Origin: Deltaproteobacteria bacterium
GTDB taxonomy: Bacteria; Myxococcota_A; UBA9160; UBA4427
Direction of reading: 5' to 3'
Length of the DNA: 64,000 nucleotides
NCBI GenBank assembly: GCA_016713665.1
Contig: JADJOR010000002.1
Coordinates: 1,054,001 to 1,118,000 of the forward strand
Shown piece by piece: positions 28,912 through 38,471 of the stretch (positions within the stretch are counted from its first letter, which is position 1; each line of letters begins with the position of its first letter). A model generated the notes under the pieces. The model had not been told where the DNA came from. It searched no databases and was given only the letters and a program-made list of their open reading frames with translations. The translations under genes were made by a program, and so were the position numbers.

Positions 28912-30066
28912 CTACTTCCGACCGCCGAGGACCTGCTGGCGCTTCGCCTCGACGGATCGGAGCAGGCCGTCGAAGGCCTCGCTGAAGAGCTCGCAGCCCT
29001 TCGTGAGGAGCTCGTCGGTGATCGCGTCGAGGGAGATGCCGAGGCTCGAGAGCTCCGACAGCACGACCTTCGCCTCGCGATCGAGTCGGCCGGGGTCGCT
29101 GCCGAGGGCGTCGCGGACCTTGCCCTCGATGCGGAAGGCGGCGAGGGTCGCGTCGGGGACGGTGTTGACGGTGAACTTCCCGATCAGCTCGTCGACGTAG
29201 AGGGTCTTCGGGAGGGCGGGATCCTTCGTGCCGGTGCTCGCCCAGAGGACGCGCTGCGGATCGGCGCCGGCCGCGGCGAGCTTGCGCCAGCGCGCACCGC
29301 CGAGATCGTCGAGGAAGCGGGCGTAGGCGACCTTCGCGTTCGCGATGGCGACCTTCGCGTTGAGCGCCTGGAGCCGCTGCTTCACGTCGGCGGAGGCGCC
29401 GGCCGCGATCAGCTTCTCGGCGCGCTGGGCGACGCTCGCGTCGATGCGCGAGACGAAGAAGCTCGCGACGCTCGCGATGCCCGAGACCGGGAGGCCCTTC
29501 GCGAGGCGCGCCTCGAGGCCCGCCATGTAGGCGTCGTGGACCGCTTGATAGGCGGAGACCGCGAAGAGCAGCGTCACGTTGACGTTGAGCCCGTCCTCGA
29601 TCAGCTGGCGGATCGCCGGGATGCCGGCCGGGGTCGCCGGGACCTTGATCATCAGGTTGTCGCGGGAGACGGCGAGGGCCAGGCGGTGGGCCTCGGTGAT
29701 CGTGCCGGCCGTGTCGTTCGCGAGATGGGGCGAGACCTCGAGGGAGACGAACCCATCGCGCCCCTCGCTCGCGTCGTAGACCGGGCGGAGCACGTCGCAG
29801 CCGAGCTGGATGTCGACGACGGCCAGGCGCTCGAAGACATCGAGGGCGTCCTTCGCGCCCTGGGCGACGAGGCCTCGGGCCGCGGCGTCGTAGTCGTTCG
29901 ACTTGGCGATCGCCTTCTCGAAGATGGCGGGGTTCGAGGTCACCCCGCGGATTCCCTCGGCGCCGACCCAGCGACGCAGCTCCCCCGAGAGGAGCAGGTC
30001 GCGGCTGATGTTGTCGAGCCAGATCGATTGCCCGTGGGCATGGGCCTGGAAGACGGGTGTATTCAT
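28912..30066 (-). CDS. tal: Transaldolase
   Basis: 384 residues from ATG 30066 (MNTPVFQAHAHGQSIWLDN); in-frame starts up to 30114 exist but lack support. The family opening is LDNISRDLL..GELRRW...GIRGVTSNPAIFEKAI. The Schiff-base Lys lies in NLMIKVPATPAGI near residue 135, and a further motif is ASFFVSRIDASV. It is of the longer mycobacterial type, which in some bacteria is fused to PGI. Here the two are separate genes three bases apart. It transfers dihydroxyacetone units between sugar phosphates. Confidence 0.93.
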   Translation of the reverse strand: MNTPVFQAHAHGQSIWLDNISRDLLLSGELRRWVGAEGIRGVTSNPAIFEKAIAKSNDYDAAARGLVAQGAKDALDVFERLAVVDIQLGCDVLRPVYDASEGRDGFVSLEVSPHLANDTAGTITEAHRLALAVSRDNLMIKVPATPAGIPAIRQLIEDGLNVNVTLLFAVSAYQAVHDAYMAGLEARLAKGLPVSGIASVASFFVSRIDASVAQRAEKLIAAGASADVKQRLQALNAKVAIANAKVAYARFLDDLGGARWRKLAAAGADPQRVLWASTGTKDPALPKTLYVDELIGKFTVNTVPDATLAAFRIEGKVRDALGSDPGRLDREAKVVLSELSSLGISLDAITDELLTKGCELFSEAFDGLLRSVEAKRQQVLGGRK

Positions 30067-30202
30067 CGGCGCGGCGGGTTGGGCGCACATGGAAGGGCAG
30101 ATCCTCGTTGGCACGCGGGATGGGGGGAGCGGCCGCGCCCAGTATACGGGTTCGATGCTCGGACGGGAGAGGAGTCACGCGCGGCACAGCCCCGAAACGA
30201 AC

Positions 30203-30235
30203 GAGCCCGGCGATGCGCGGGGCACCGCCGGGCTC
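30203..30235 (-). terminator. Hairpin terminator after the Hsp20 genes
   Basis: A perfect 10-bp stem (gagcccggcg and cgccgggctc) with a 13-nt loop, lying between the end of the second hsp20 and the start of tal. On the minus strand it is followed by a T-containing gttcgtttcg. On the plus side it is also followed by tgatttt, so it could work both ways. Confidence 0.65.
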
Positions 30236-30315
30236 TGATTTTCGATCGCTCACTCGCTCGGCCAATCGGGGCTCGCTAGCGCTGCGCCCGCGCCCCGACG
30301 CAGGCTCGATCCGGC

Positions 30316-30717
30316 TCAGGCGGCCTGGACCTCGATCCGCCGCGGCTTCTTCTCGGCCGACTTCGGCAGCCGAAGCTCGAGGACGCCGTCCTTCATGCGG
30401 GCCGAGACGCCCGCGGCATCGATGTCCTCCGAGAGCCGGAACTCCCGGAAGTAGCTGCCGTCGCGGTACTCCGCGTAGAGCGTGCGGACGTTCGGAGGCG
30501 TCTGAGCCAGCCGGGCATGGAGCGAGAGGACGCCCTTCTCGAGCTGGATGTCGACCGTCTCTTCGGAGGCGCCCGGCATGTCGGCGTAGATCACGAAGGC
30601 GTCGCTCTGCTCGAGGATGTCGACGTCGGGTCGGAACACCACGCCCGTTCGGGGATCCTCGGTCAAGAGAACCTCCTTCTCACGCGGCTGGATCTCACGG
30701 GATTCGTTCGTCGTCAT
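30316..30717 (-). CDS. Hsp20/alpha-crystallin small heat shock protein (second copy)
   Basis: A 133-residue small heat shock protein. The N-terminal arm (MTTNESREIQPREK) is acidic and short. An alpha-crystallin domain follows, with PDVDILEQSDAFVIYADMPG at the first strands, a loop EYRDGSYFREFRL, and the ending MKDGVLELRLPKSAEK. The C-terminal anchor is I-E-V in RRIEVQAA. It lies 44 nt downstream of a longer paralogue, so the two are probably one operon. It is an ATP-independent chaperone. Confidence 0.93.
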   Translation of the reverse strand: MTTNESREIQPREKEVLLTEDPRTGVVFRPDVDILEQSDAFVIYADMPGASEETVDIQLEKGVLSLHARLAQTPPNVRTLYAEYRDGSYFREFRLSEDIDAAGVSARMKDGVLELRLPKSAEKKPRRIEVQAA

Positions 30718-30761
30718 GTCGTTCTTTCCTTTCGTTCGTTCGTTCGCGTCGGGCCCTTCGT

Positions 30762-31217
30762 TCAGCGCGTCTCGATCGCGATCTGTCGGGGCTTCGCCGA
30801 GGCCGCCTTCGGGAGCGTCAACGTCAGCACCCCATTCTTGTGGCTCGCCCGCGCATGCTCGAGGTCGATCTCCGCCGGGAGCTCGAAGGCGCGCCGGAAG
30901 CTCCCCGACTGCCGCTCGCGGCGGTGGATCGCCGTGCCCTTCCCGACCGAATATTCGATCTTGCGCTCGCCCGAGAGGGTCACCGTCGAGCCCTCGACCG
31001 ACACCGTGATGTGGTCGGGCGAGACGCCCGGCAGCTCCGCCGTGAGGACATAACCGTCCTCGCTCTCGTGCAGGTTCACGAGGGGGTAGACGCCGCGCGT
31101 GCCCTTGAACACGCCGTCGTGCGGCCGAAAGGCGGAGTTCAGGTCGCGCCGCAATTCGTTCATGAGACCGAGCCAGGGATTGAGCGCCGTGGGTCGCGTC
31201 AACGTAAAGGTCGCCAT
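30762..31217 (-). CDS. Hsp20/alpha-crystallin small heat shock protein (first copy)
   Basis: A 151-residue Hsp20. A hydrophobic arm (WLGLMNELRRDLNSAF) precedes the alpha-crystallin domain: PLVNLHESEDGYVLTAELPG, RKIEYSVGKGTAIHRRERQSGSFRRAFELP, NGVLTLTLPKAASAK, and the tail anchor IAIETR. The start has AAGGAGG upstream. A TTGACA at 31351-31346 on the minus strand may be part of its promoter, but the -10 is poor. No CIRCE element was seen. The two Hsp20 paralogues probably form mixed or alternative chaperone assemblies. Confidence 0.93.
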   Translation of the reverse strand: MATFTLTRPTALNPWLGLMNELRRDLNSAFRPHDGVFKGTRGVYPLVNLHESEDGYVLTAELPGVSPDHITVSVEGSTVTLSGERKIEYSVGKGTAIHRRERQSGSFRRAFELPAEIDLEHARASHKNGVLTLTLPKAASAKPRQIAIETR

Positions 31218-31568
<351 letters not shown>

Positions 31569-32926
31569 CTAGAGCTTCGTGAAGGCTTCGAAATAACCCG
31601 GCCAGGTCTTCGAGACGCAGCCGGGATCGAGGATGACGACGCCGGGGACGCGCAGGCCGGCGAGCGCGAAGGACATGGCCATGCGGTGGTCGTCGTAGGT
31701 CGCGATCTCGGCGCCGTGGAGCGGGCGGGGCTCGATGCGGAGCCAGTCGGGGCCCGCCTCGGCGCCGGCGCCGAGCTTGCGGAGCTCCGTCTCGAGGGCG
31801 GCCAGGCGGTCGGTCTCCTTGATGCGGAGGTTCGCCACGTTGCGGATCGTCGTCGGGCCGTCGGCGAAGAGACAGACGACGGCGTAGGCGAGCACGGCGT
31901 CGGGGAAATCGTTCATGTCGATCTCGCCGAGGGAGCGCAGGCGGGCGCCGGGGCGCGCCGGGAGGGGGGGGGGAGGGGCCCCCGCGGGGGCCCCCCCCCC
32001 CCGCGCCCGACGACCGTCACACGCTCACCCGCACGCTCGATCCGGCAGCCCATGCGTTCGAGCAGGCCGAGGATCTTGAAGTCGGCCTGGAGCGAAGTGG
32101 CAGGGACCCCCGACACCGTGACGCGTCCGCCGGCGATCGCCGCGGCGCAGAAGGGATAGGCGGCCGAGGAGGCGTCGGGCTCGATCGCGTGGCGGGCGGC
32201 GACATAACGTCGGCCGGCCTCGACCCAGAGCCGCTCGTCGCGCCCCGCGCCGCGCCACTCGGCGCGGGCGCCGAACTGGCGCATGACGTCGAGGGTCAGG
32301 TCGATGTAGGGGCGCGAGACGACGACGCCGTCGACGAAGGAGAGCTCGACGTCTTGCTTCGCGTAGGGCGCCGCCTGGAGGACGGCCGAGACGTACTGGC
32401 TCGAGCGCCGACCGTCGATCACGGCCCGGCCGCCCGGGAGGCCGCCGCCCTGGATGCGGACGGGGGGACACTCCGAGCGGCCCTCGAACTCAATGCCGGC
32501 ACCGAGGGCGCGGAGCGCCGCGACGAGGTCGCTGATCGGCCGCTCGCGCATGCGGGCGTTGCCGTCGACGACGACGGGGCCGGGGGCCAGGGTCAGGGCG
32601 GCGGTCAGGAAGCGGGCCGTCGTCCCGGAATTGCCACAATCGAGGGGATGGTCCGGGAGGTCGAAGCGGCCGCCGCGCCCGCCGACCCGCCAGCGGGCGC
32701 CCTCGTCCTCGACCCGGATGCCGAGGGCGGCGAGCGCCCGGCGCATCACGATCGTGTCGTCGGACTCGAGACCGCCCTCGAGGACGCTCTCGCCGTCGGC
32801 GAGCGCCGCGAGCAAGAGGACCCGGTTCGTGATGCTCTTGCTGCCCGGGACCCGGACTGAGCCCGCGAGGGGGCCGCGGGGCTCGATCGCGAGACGAGCG
32901 GGCAGCGGGGACCTCGACGACGACAT
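31569..32926 (-). CDS. aroA: 3-phosphoshikimate 1-carboxyvinyltransferase (EPSP synthase), frameshift in GC tract
   Basis: From ATG 32926, following AGGAGAG, the protein runs through VPGSKSITNRVLLLAALADG, LDCGNSGTTARFL, SSQYVSAVLQAAPYAK and SSAAYPFCAAA. It then loses frame in a G/C tract at 31964-32002. The C-terminal 115 residues continue in another frame, beginning LRSLGEIDMNDFPDAVLAYAV, with IKETDRLAALETELRKLG and TYDDHRMAMSFALAGL. Together they cover the whole enzyme of the shikimate pathway, joining shikimate-3-P and phosphoenolpyruvate. The gene is most likely intact in the organism. It is divergent from serA. Confidence 0.9.
31964..32002. repeat. G10-A-G4-C5...G5-C12 self-complementary tract inside aroA
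   Basis: Ten G, an A, four G, five C, then GC, five G and twelve C. The blocks can pair to a very strong hairpin. Here the aroA frame breaks, so the run lengths are suspect. Confidence 0.85.
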
Positions 32927-33461
32927 GGCGACGGACTCTCCTGGGGCGGCCGACCGTAGCACGCGCGGCCTTCGGGCCGGACTTCCCGTTGACACCGCCA
33001 ACGCCCTCGTGCAAACTCGGCCACCGGTTGGATTCCGTAGTCAAGTCGGCGAGTTAGCCCTCGTCGCGCAGGTGGCGGCAGCGCTGCCCGGAGCAGACCG
33101 GTCTCGGCAGGCGAGGCGCTCGAAGCGCGCTCGCCGTCGGCGTCCGGCGACGCCCCGATGCGCGGCCCGAGCGCCCGCGACCCGATTCGAAGCCGAACGG
33201 GCCCCGACCGGACTCGCAAGATCAAGCGCAGAACGCAGAACGCAAGGCGCAGAACGCGAAGCGCATCGCCGAGCGCCGAGCGCACAGCGCCGGGCACGAG
33301 CCCGGCATCAAGGATGGAGATCGCCGTTTCCAGTCGTTCGAGCGGGAGGTCGTCCCGCTCGCGCTCGCCCCTGGGTGGGGGCCGGGAAAGCGGTCGATCG
33401 AGCGCGCGCGTGCGGCGCGCGGGTTGAAAGAGCGCGCGCAGCGCGCGAGAGGATAAGTCCA
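32927..33461. other. Divergent intergenic region aroA/serA
   Basis: It should contain both promoters. A patch of tandem gcagaacgc units lies at 33226-33264 (gcgcagaacgc repeated with small changes). Just before serA there is a run of gcgcgc blocks at 33397-33448 that could fold as a hairpin. I recognise no riboswitch or gene. Confidence 0.5.
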
Positions 33462-35042
33462 GTGCCGAAGGTCCTCATCTCCGACTCGCTCTCCGAGCAG
33501 GGCGTCAAGATCCTCGAGCAGGCGCCCGGGATCGAGCTGATCAACCGCCCGGGCTGCTCGCCCGCCGAGCTGCTGACGCTCATTGCCGACGTCGACGCGC
33601 TCGTCATCCGCTCGAATACCAAGGTCACGAAAGAGGTCTTCGCCGCGGCCCCGAAGCTCCGCATCGTCGGCCGCGCGGGCATTGGCGTCGACAACGTCGA
33701 CGTCGCCGCCGCGACGCAGCACGGCGTCGTCGTCGCCAACACCCCCGAAGGCAACAACATCACGACCGCGGAGCACGCGATCGCCCTCATCGTCTCCCTC
33801 GCGCGCCACATCCCCCAGGCGACCGCCTCGATGAAGGCCGGCGCCTGGGAGAAGAAGAAATTCGAGGGCATGGAGCTCTACAACCGGACGCTCGGCGTGC
33901 TCGGCGCGGGCAACATCGGCCGCTATGTCGTCTCCCGCGCGAAGGGCCTCGGCATGAAGGTCATCGTCCACGACCCCTATCTGACCGCCGAGGCCGCCGC
34001 GAAGCTCGAGGTCGAGCGGGTCACCCTCGACGAGATGATGGAGCGCTCCGACGTCGTGACGGTCCACGTCCCCAAGACCAAGGAGACGACCGGCATTCTC
34101 GGAAGATCCCAGTTCGCGAAGGCGCGCCCGGGCCTGCTCGTCATCAACGCGGCCCGCGGCGGCATCGTCGACGAGGCGGCGCTGCTCGAGGCGCTCGAGT
34201 CCGGCCAGGTCGCCGGCGCGGGCCTCGACGTCTTCGTCGAGGAGCCGACGCCGAAGGGCCATCCGCTCGTCTCCCATCCCAACGTCATCTGCACGCCGCA
34301 TCTCGGCGCCTCGACCGAGCAGGCCCAGATCAACGTCGCGATCGCCGTCGCCGAGCAGATCCGCGACTTCCTCCTGCGGGGCGAGGTCCGCAACTCGATC
34401 AACGTCCCGTCCGTCTCGCCCGAGCAGATGAGCGCCGTCGCGCCCTACCTCGAGCTCGGCGAGAAGCTCGGCAGCTTCCAGGGCCAGCTCGCGAAGGGCC
34501 GGGTCGACGTCGTCGAGGTCGAGTACTCGGGCGAGGTCGCCGAGCTCAAGGTCGCGCCGATCACGATCGCGGTCTTCAAGGGGATCCTCTCGACCGTTCG
34601 CGAGAACGTGAACCTCGTGAACGCCTCGCATGTCGCGCAGGGACTCGGGATCAAGGTCATCGAGAGCAAGACGACGCGGACGACGGACTTCGCGAGCGCC
34701 GTGACCGTCAAGGTCAAGGGCGTCGTCGATCGCCTGATCGCGGGCGCCGTCTTCCACGGCCGCCAGCCGCGCATCGTGCGCGTCGACGACTTCATGCTCG
34801 AGGCGATTCCGGAGGGCTGCACGCTGCTCATCCACAACCACGACCAGAGCGGCGTCGTCGGTCGCATCGGGACGCTGCTCGGCAACGCCGGCGTCAACAT
34901 CTCGCGCATGCAGCTTGCGCTCAACGAAAGCCGCGGCGAGGCCTGCATGCTCGTCAACGTCGACCAACACCCGAGCGACCAGGTCCTCGCCGCGCTTCGC
35001 GACGACGCCAGCATGATCGCCGTACAATTGCTGGAGCTCTAG
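33462..35042 (+). CDS. serA: D-3-phosphoglycerate dehydrogenase
   Basis: 526 residues from GTG 33462, with AGAGGA upstream. The NAD-binding loop is LGVLGAGNIGRYVVSRA near residue 147. The catalytic residues are Arg in INAARGGIVDE, Glu in LDVFVEEP and His in TPHLGASTEQAQ. A substrate/allosteric intervening domain (residues 315-450) and a C-terminal ACT domain (residues 452-526, GVVGRIGTLLGNAGVNI) follow, as in the long type found in Mycobacterium and others. It catalyses the first step of serine synthesis. purA follows after two bases. Confidence 0.96.
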   Translation: MPKVLISDSLSEQGVKILEQAPGIELINRPGCSPAELLTLIADVDALVIRSNTKVTKEVFAAAPKLRIVGRAGIGVDNVDVAAATQHGVVVANTPEGNNITTAEHAIALIVSLARHIPQATASMKAGAWEKKKFEGMELYNRTLGVLGAGNIGRYVVSRAKGLGMKVIVHDPYLTAEAAAKLEVERVTLDEMMERSDVVTVHVPKTKETTGILGRSQFAKARPGLLVINAARGGIVDEAALLEALESGQVAGAGLDVFVEEPTPKGHPLVSHPNVICTPHLGASTEQAQINVAIAVAEQIRDFLLRGEVRNSINVPSVSPEQMSAVAPYLELGEKLGSFQGQLAKGRVDVVEVEYSGEVAELKVAPITIAVFKGILSTVRENVNLVNASHVAQGLGIKVIESKTTRTTDFASAVTVKVKGVVDRLIAGAVFHGRQPRIVRVDDFMLEAIPEGCTLLIHNHDQSGVVGRIGTLLGNAGVNISRMQLALNESRGEACMLVNVDQHPSDQVLAALRDDASMIAVQLLEL

Positions 35043-35044
35043 AA

Positions 35045-36337
35045 ATGACGACCGTCGTCGCCGTCGGCGCGCAGTGGGGAGATGAAGGCAAGGGCAAGAT
35101 CGTCGATTGGCTCGGGCCGCGGGCCGATCTCGTCGCCCGCTTCCAGGGCGGCAACAACGCGGGCCATACCCTCGTCGTCGGCGGCGAGACGACGATCCTC
35201 CACGTCGTCCCCTCGGGCATCCTCCACGACGGCTCCGTCAATCTGATCGGCCCCGGCGTCGTCGTCGATCCCGGCATCCTCCTGATCGAGCTCGGCAAGC
35301 TCAAGGAGCGCGGCATCCTGCGCGATCCCTCGCGCATCCGCGTCTCGGGCCGCGCCCACGTCATCCTTCCCTGGCATACCGCCCTCGACAAGGCGCGCGA
35401 GAGCGCCCGTGGCGAGGACAAGATCGGCACGACCGGCCGCGGCATCGGCCCCGCCTACGAGGACAAGGTCGCCCGCCGCGGCATCCGCGTCGCCGACCTG
35501 CGCGAGCTCTCGACCCTGCGCGCCAAGCTCGACTCGATCGGCAAGCAGAAGAACTTCGAGCTGACCCAGATGCACCACGCGCCGCCGATCGACATCGACG
35601 CGCTCTACGCCCAGTGTGTCGAATGGGGTCGCGCGCTCGAGCCCTACATCGACCACACGGGCCGCATCATCGACAAGGCGCTCCGCGCCGGCAAGAACAT
35701 CCTCTTCGAAGGCGCGCAGGGGACGTTTCTCGACATCGACCACGGGACCTATCCCTTCGTGACCTCGTCGAACTGCGTCGCCGGCGCCGTCTGTACAGGC
35801 TCGGGCGTCGGCCCGACCAAGATCGACCGCGTCATCGGCATCACGAAGGCCTACACGACCCGCGTCGGCGGCGGCCCCTTCCCGACGGAGCTCGAAGGCG
35901 AGCTCGGCGAGCTGCTCCGGAAGAAGGGTGCCGAGTTTGGTGCCACGACCGGGCGCCCGCGGCGCTGCGGCTGGCTCGATGCCGTGCTGCTGCGCGAAGC
36001 GGTCACGGTCAACGGGCTCACGGACTTCGCCATCAACAAGCTCGACATCCTCTCGGGCATGCCCGAGCTCAAGATCTGCACGGCCTACGAGATCGATGGG
36101 AAGATCACGGAAGACTTCCCGATGACGCTCGCGGAGACGGAGCGGGCGAAGCCGATCTACGAGACGCTGCCGGGCTGGCAGGAAGATCTGCGCGGGATCA
36201 CGAAGATCGAGCAGCTGCCGGCCAATGCGCGGCGCTACATCGAGCGGATCGAGGCGCTCACCGAGGTCCCGGCGGCGCTGCTGTCCGTGGGGCCGGGGCG
36301 GGAAGAGACGATCATCGTCCACCAGCTGTTTCGGTAG
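35045..36337 (+). CDS. purA: Adenylosuccinate synthetase
   Basis: 430 residues. The GTP loop is GAQWGDEGKGKIVDWL at residues 8-23, with the catalytic Asp in WGDEGKGK and the His in NAGHTLV. Further motifs are GTTGRGIGPAYEDKVARRG, LFEGAQGTFLDIDHGTYPFVTSSN and TTTGRPRRCGWLD. The length is typical. The start overlaps the region of the serA stop by a two-base gap, and the ribosome-binding site (GGAG) lies inside the serA end, so the two are translationally linked. It makes adenylosuccinate from IMP and Asp in AMP synthesis. Confidence 0.97.
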   Translation: MTTVVAVGAQWGDEGKGKIVDWLGPRADLVARFQGGNNAGHTLVVGGETTILHVVPSGILHDGSVNLIGPGVVVDPGILLIELGKLKERGILRDPSRIRVSGRAHVILPWHTALDKARESARGEDKIGTTGRGIGPAYEDKVARRGIRVADLRELSTLRAKLDSIGKQKNFELTQMHHAPPIDIDALYAQCVEWGRALEPYIDHTGRIIDKALRAGKNILFEGAQGTFLDIDHGTYPFVTSSNCVAGAVCTGSGVGPTKIDRVIGITKAYTTRVGGGPFPTELEGELGELLRKKGAEFGATTGRPRRCGWLDAVLLREAVTVNGLTDFAINKLDILSGMPELKICTAYEIDGKITEDFPMTLAETERAKPIYETLPGWQEDLRGITKIEQLPANARRYIERIEALTEVPAALLSVGPGREETIIVHQLFR

Positions 36338-36776
36338 GCGTCCACGCGACTCTCGGAGTCGGAGCGGGCGGTGTGCCAGGGGCCCCGGCCGTGGGGCGTG
36401 GGGCGCTCGGTGTCGGACCGGACGCGTCGGGAACGCTGACCAGAGGTGGGGCGCCGTGCTGCGCGCCGGTCACTCCGATTTCGCACCCCACGCCCCACGC
36501 CCGGGTTCCTCGGACGGGCTCGCTTCTCGGCGAGCGGGCGTGGGCGGTCCTTCCTTCTTCTCGTTGGGCGGGGGGCCGTCGTCGGCCTATGGCTCGACGG
36601 GGGGAGTGGACGTCCCGGACCGGGATGTCCCGGATGGCTGGGCTCGGGAACTGATGGGTTGAATCCGGTGTTGATTGGGCGGGTGTGGTGGTCGATAGAG
36701 CGCGGGGTCCGGGCGGGCGCGGCGGGGACGTCGGGTTGTTCGGGCGGGGCGTTTCGGGCCGAGCGGATGCGGAGAT
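36338..36776. other. Intergenic region after purA
   Basis: No gene is supported. The sequence is G-rich with a biased, low-complexity look. A 14-nt inverted repeat (cgtggggcgtgggg at 36390-36403 and its complement at 36486-36499) could form a long stem-loop downstream of purA, without a U tract. It is perhaps a structured 3' end. Confidence 0.5.
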
Positions 36777-37496
36777 GTGCAGGTGGAGCGGGCGATTCGG
36801 GTTTTTTCGGGGAATTTGTGGTGGGGGAAGGCGGATCCGGATGGGTTGATCTCGCTCATCCGGGAGCATGAGATCGACGTCTTCGCGGCGCAGGAGCTCG
36901 GCTTCGAGAACGCGGAGGCGATTGCGTCGGAGCTGCCGCATGGCTGCATGGAGCCCGACTCGACCTACCACGGCATGGGCATCGCGCTCCGGCATCCCGG
37001 CAAATACGAACGCATCCCCCTCGAATACCGCGACGCGCGCCGCGCGCTCCTCGATCCCGGGGATTGGCCGGGGCTCGGCCATGCGGTCGACCTCGTGAAC
37101 GTCCATTTCCAGGCGCCCCACTCGATGCGGCCCTTCCCGCCGCCCTGGGTCCGCTATCAGCAGGTCCGCGGGCTCGAGCGGTTCTTCGGGGAGAATCCCG
37201 CCGCCGTTCGTGCGGTCGTCGGGGACTGCAACGCGTCGCCGATGTGGCCGCTCTATCGACGGCTCGCGCGGCAGATGCGCGACGGGGCGGTCGAGGTCGC
37301 GCGGCGAGAGGGCCGACGGGTCGAGGCGACCTGGGGCCCGAAGCCCGAGAGCCCGCGGCTGCTCCGGATCGATCATGCGTTCGTGCGGGGGCTCGAGGTC
37401 GAGAGCTTCCGGGTCGTGACGATCCCGGGAAGCGATCACTCGGGCATTCTCATGGAATGCCGGCCCTCGCTCGAGGCGGGGACGAAGGCGGCTTAG
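36777..37496 (+). CDS. Endonuclease/exonuclease/phosphatase (EEP) family protein
   Basis: A 239-residue EEP-fold hydrolase with GTG start. Motifs are FSGNLWW near residue 10, DVFAAQELGFE (metal Glu), DLVNVHFQAPHS (His), VVGDCNASPMWPLY (Asp/Asn pair) and RIDHAFVRG, plus the final SDHSGILMECR (Asp-His). The length is minimal for the fold. There is no signal peptide, so it is cytoplasmic. Targets of the superfamily range from DNA to phospholipids and cannot be chosen here. Confidence 0.85.
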   Translation: MQVERAIRVFSGNLWWGKADPDGLISLIREHEIDVFAAQELGFENAEAIASELPHGCMEPDSTYHGMGIALRHPGKYERIPLEYRDARRALLDPGDWPGLGHAVDLVNVHFQAPHSMRPFPPPWVRYQQVRGLERFFGENPAAVRAVVGDCNASPMWPLYRRLARQMRDGAVEVARREGRRVEATWGPKPESPRLLRIDHAFVRGLEVESFRVVTIPGSDHSGILMECRPSLEAGTKAA

Positions 37497-37539
37497 GCGG
37501 CGCAAGCCGCCCGGCCTCGGACTTCGTCTCGACCCCTCG

Positions 37540-37896
37540 CTACGCCGGCTCGGACGACTCGTTGTCGACGGCGCGGCGGGCGACCTTGCGGAGCGTTCGC
37601 GACGGGCGGACCCAGCTCGCCGACGCGGGCGACGACCAGCCTGCCACCGCGACGCGGCGCATCGCCGACCGCGGCGCGAGCGCCGCGCGCTCTCCGATTC
37701 CAGCCATCACGGCAGGGGCACACCCGGGCGAGTTCGTCAGGGTCGCGGTCCGACGGCGGCCCGCGCTCGGGGCAGCCAGGCGACCGATCGCGCGATCGAT
37801 GTCGCGGTCGAGCTGGGCATCCAGGTCGAGATCCAGGTCCCCGGTCGTTTCCAGGTCGTCCCGGTCCAGGTCGAGGTCGAATTCGTTCTGGTCCAT
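37540..37896 (-). CDS. Small protein with Asp/Leu-rich head and one-Cys tail, unknown
   Basis: A 118-residue protein beginning MDQNEFDLDLDRDDLETTGD and continuing DLDLDAQLDRDIDRAIG: about 40 residues of Asp and Leu in alternation. The charge then reverses to a basic, Gly/Ala/Ser/Pro-rich tail with a single Cys in NSPGCAPAV. AGAGGAG precedes the ATG by seven bases, and a good promoter lies about 60 nt further up. The layout (acidic head, variable tail) is reminiscent of peptide precursors, but no modifying enzyme is adjacent. It could equally be a small regulatory protein. The C-terminal end is less convincing as coding. Confidence 0.5.
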   Translation of the reverse strand: MDQNEFDLDLDRDDLETTGDLDLDLDAQLDRDIDRAIGRLAAPSAGRRRTATLTNSPGCAPAVMAGIGERAALAPRSAMRRVAVAGWSSPASASWVRPSRTLRKVARRAVDNESSEPA

Positions 37897-37958
37897 CGGT
37901 GGGCTCCTCTCGGGTGGGTCTTGGGTGGGGGTCGCGTTGGATATGAATAGACAGAGGC

Positions 37959-37987
37959 ACGCTAGGAGAATAAAAAGCGAAAGTCAA
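37959..37987 (-). promoter_or_regulatory. Sigma-70-type promoter for the small Asp/Leu-rich gene
   Basis: On the minus strand, TTGACT (37987-37982), 17 bases, then TAGCGT (37964-37959), in a local AT-rich patch (ctttttattctcc) in otherwise GC-rich DNA. The -10 TAGnnT form is usual in high-GC bacteria. Transcription would start near 37952, 56 nt before the ATG at 37896. Confidence 0.55.
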
Positions 37988-38158
37988 TCTGGGTGAGGGG
38001 ATGAGAGGGGGTCGAGGGGCGGCTGGGGTCGAGCAGCGGCCATTGGGCGCGGGGACGGACTCGGCGGGCGGGCGGGCTCGCGGGGGGATTCGATCGCGGC
38101 AGTAGGCGGTGGTCGCGGGCGGGTCGACGGGGGCGGGGCAGGGTGGTATCCACCGGCC

Positions 38159-38234
38159 GGGCCCGTAGCTCAGTCGGTAGAGCAGGAGACTTTTAATCTC
38201 TAGGTCCAGGGTTCGAGTCCCTGCGGGCTCACCA
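38159..38234 (+). tRNA. tRNA-Lys (anticodon UUU)
   Basis: A 76-nt cloverleaf. The acceptor stem is gggcccg paired with cgggctc (one G-U), the D arm starts tagctcagtcggtagagc, the anticodon loop cttttaa holds TTT, and the T arm is ccagggttcgagtccctg. The discriminator is A and CCA is encoded at 38232-38234. It stands alone, immediately before the 38.5-46 kb accessory-looking segment, where tRNA genes often serve as integration sites. No second copy of its 3' end was spotted downstream. Confidence 0.96.
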
Positions 38235-38471
38235 TATCTTGTCCAGCCGGACTGTCCGGCGCGTCCGTAAAGACGATCCCCGCCGCCTATTTCGATCGAC
38301 CTCAGGTCTGGGGTATCCGGTCGCTCCAGTCCGAAGCGTTCGTCTCTTCCGATTCGGAGGCGGAGCGTCGCTGAGGATGCGTGGGTCCGTCATCCGCTTG
38401 CTTCGGCGATCGCGGCTTAACGCGGCGCCGAGCTGCTATCTCGCAGCCTCTCCTCTCTACCCCAGCCCGCC

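Noticed and set aside
33226..33264. Possible riboswitch upstream of serA
   Set aside because: Only simple gcagaacgc repeats; no fold or conserved core of a known riboswitch class seen.
36390..36499. Inverted repeat after purA as a rho-independent terminator
   Set aside because: The loop is over 80 nt and there is no T run; kept only as a remark on the intergenic region.
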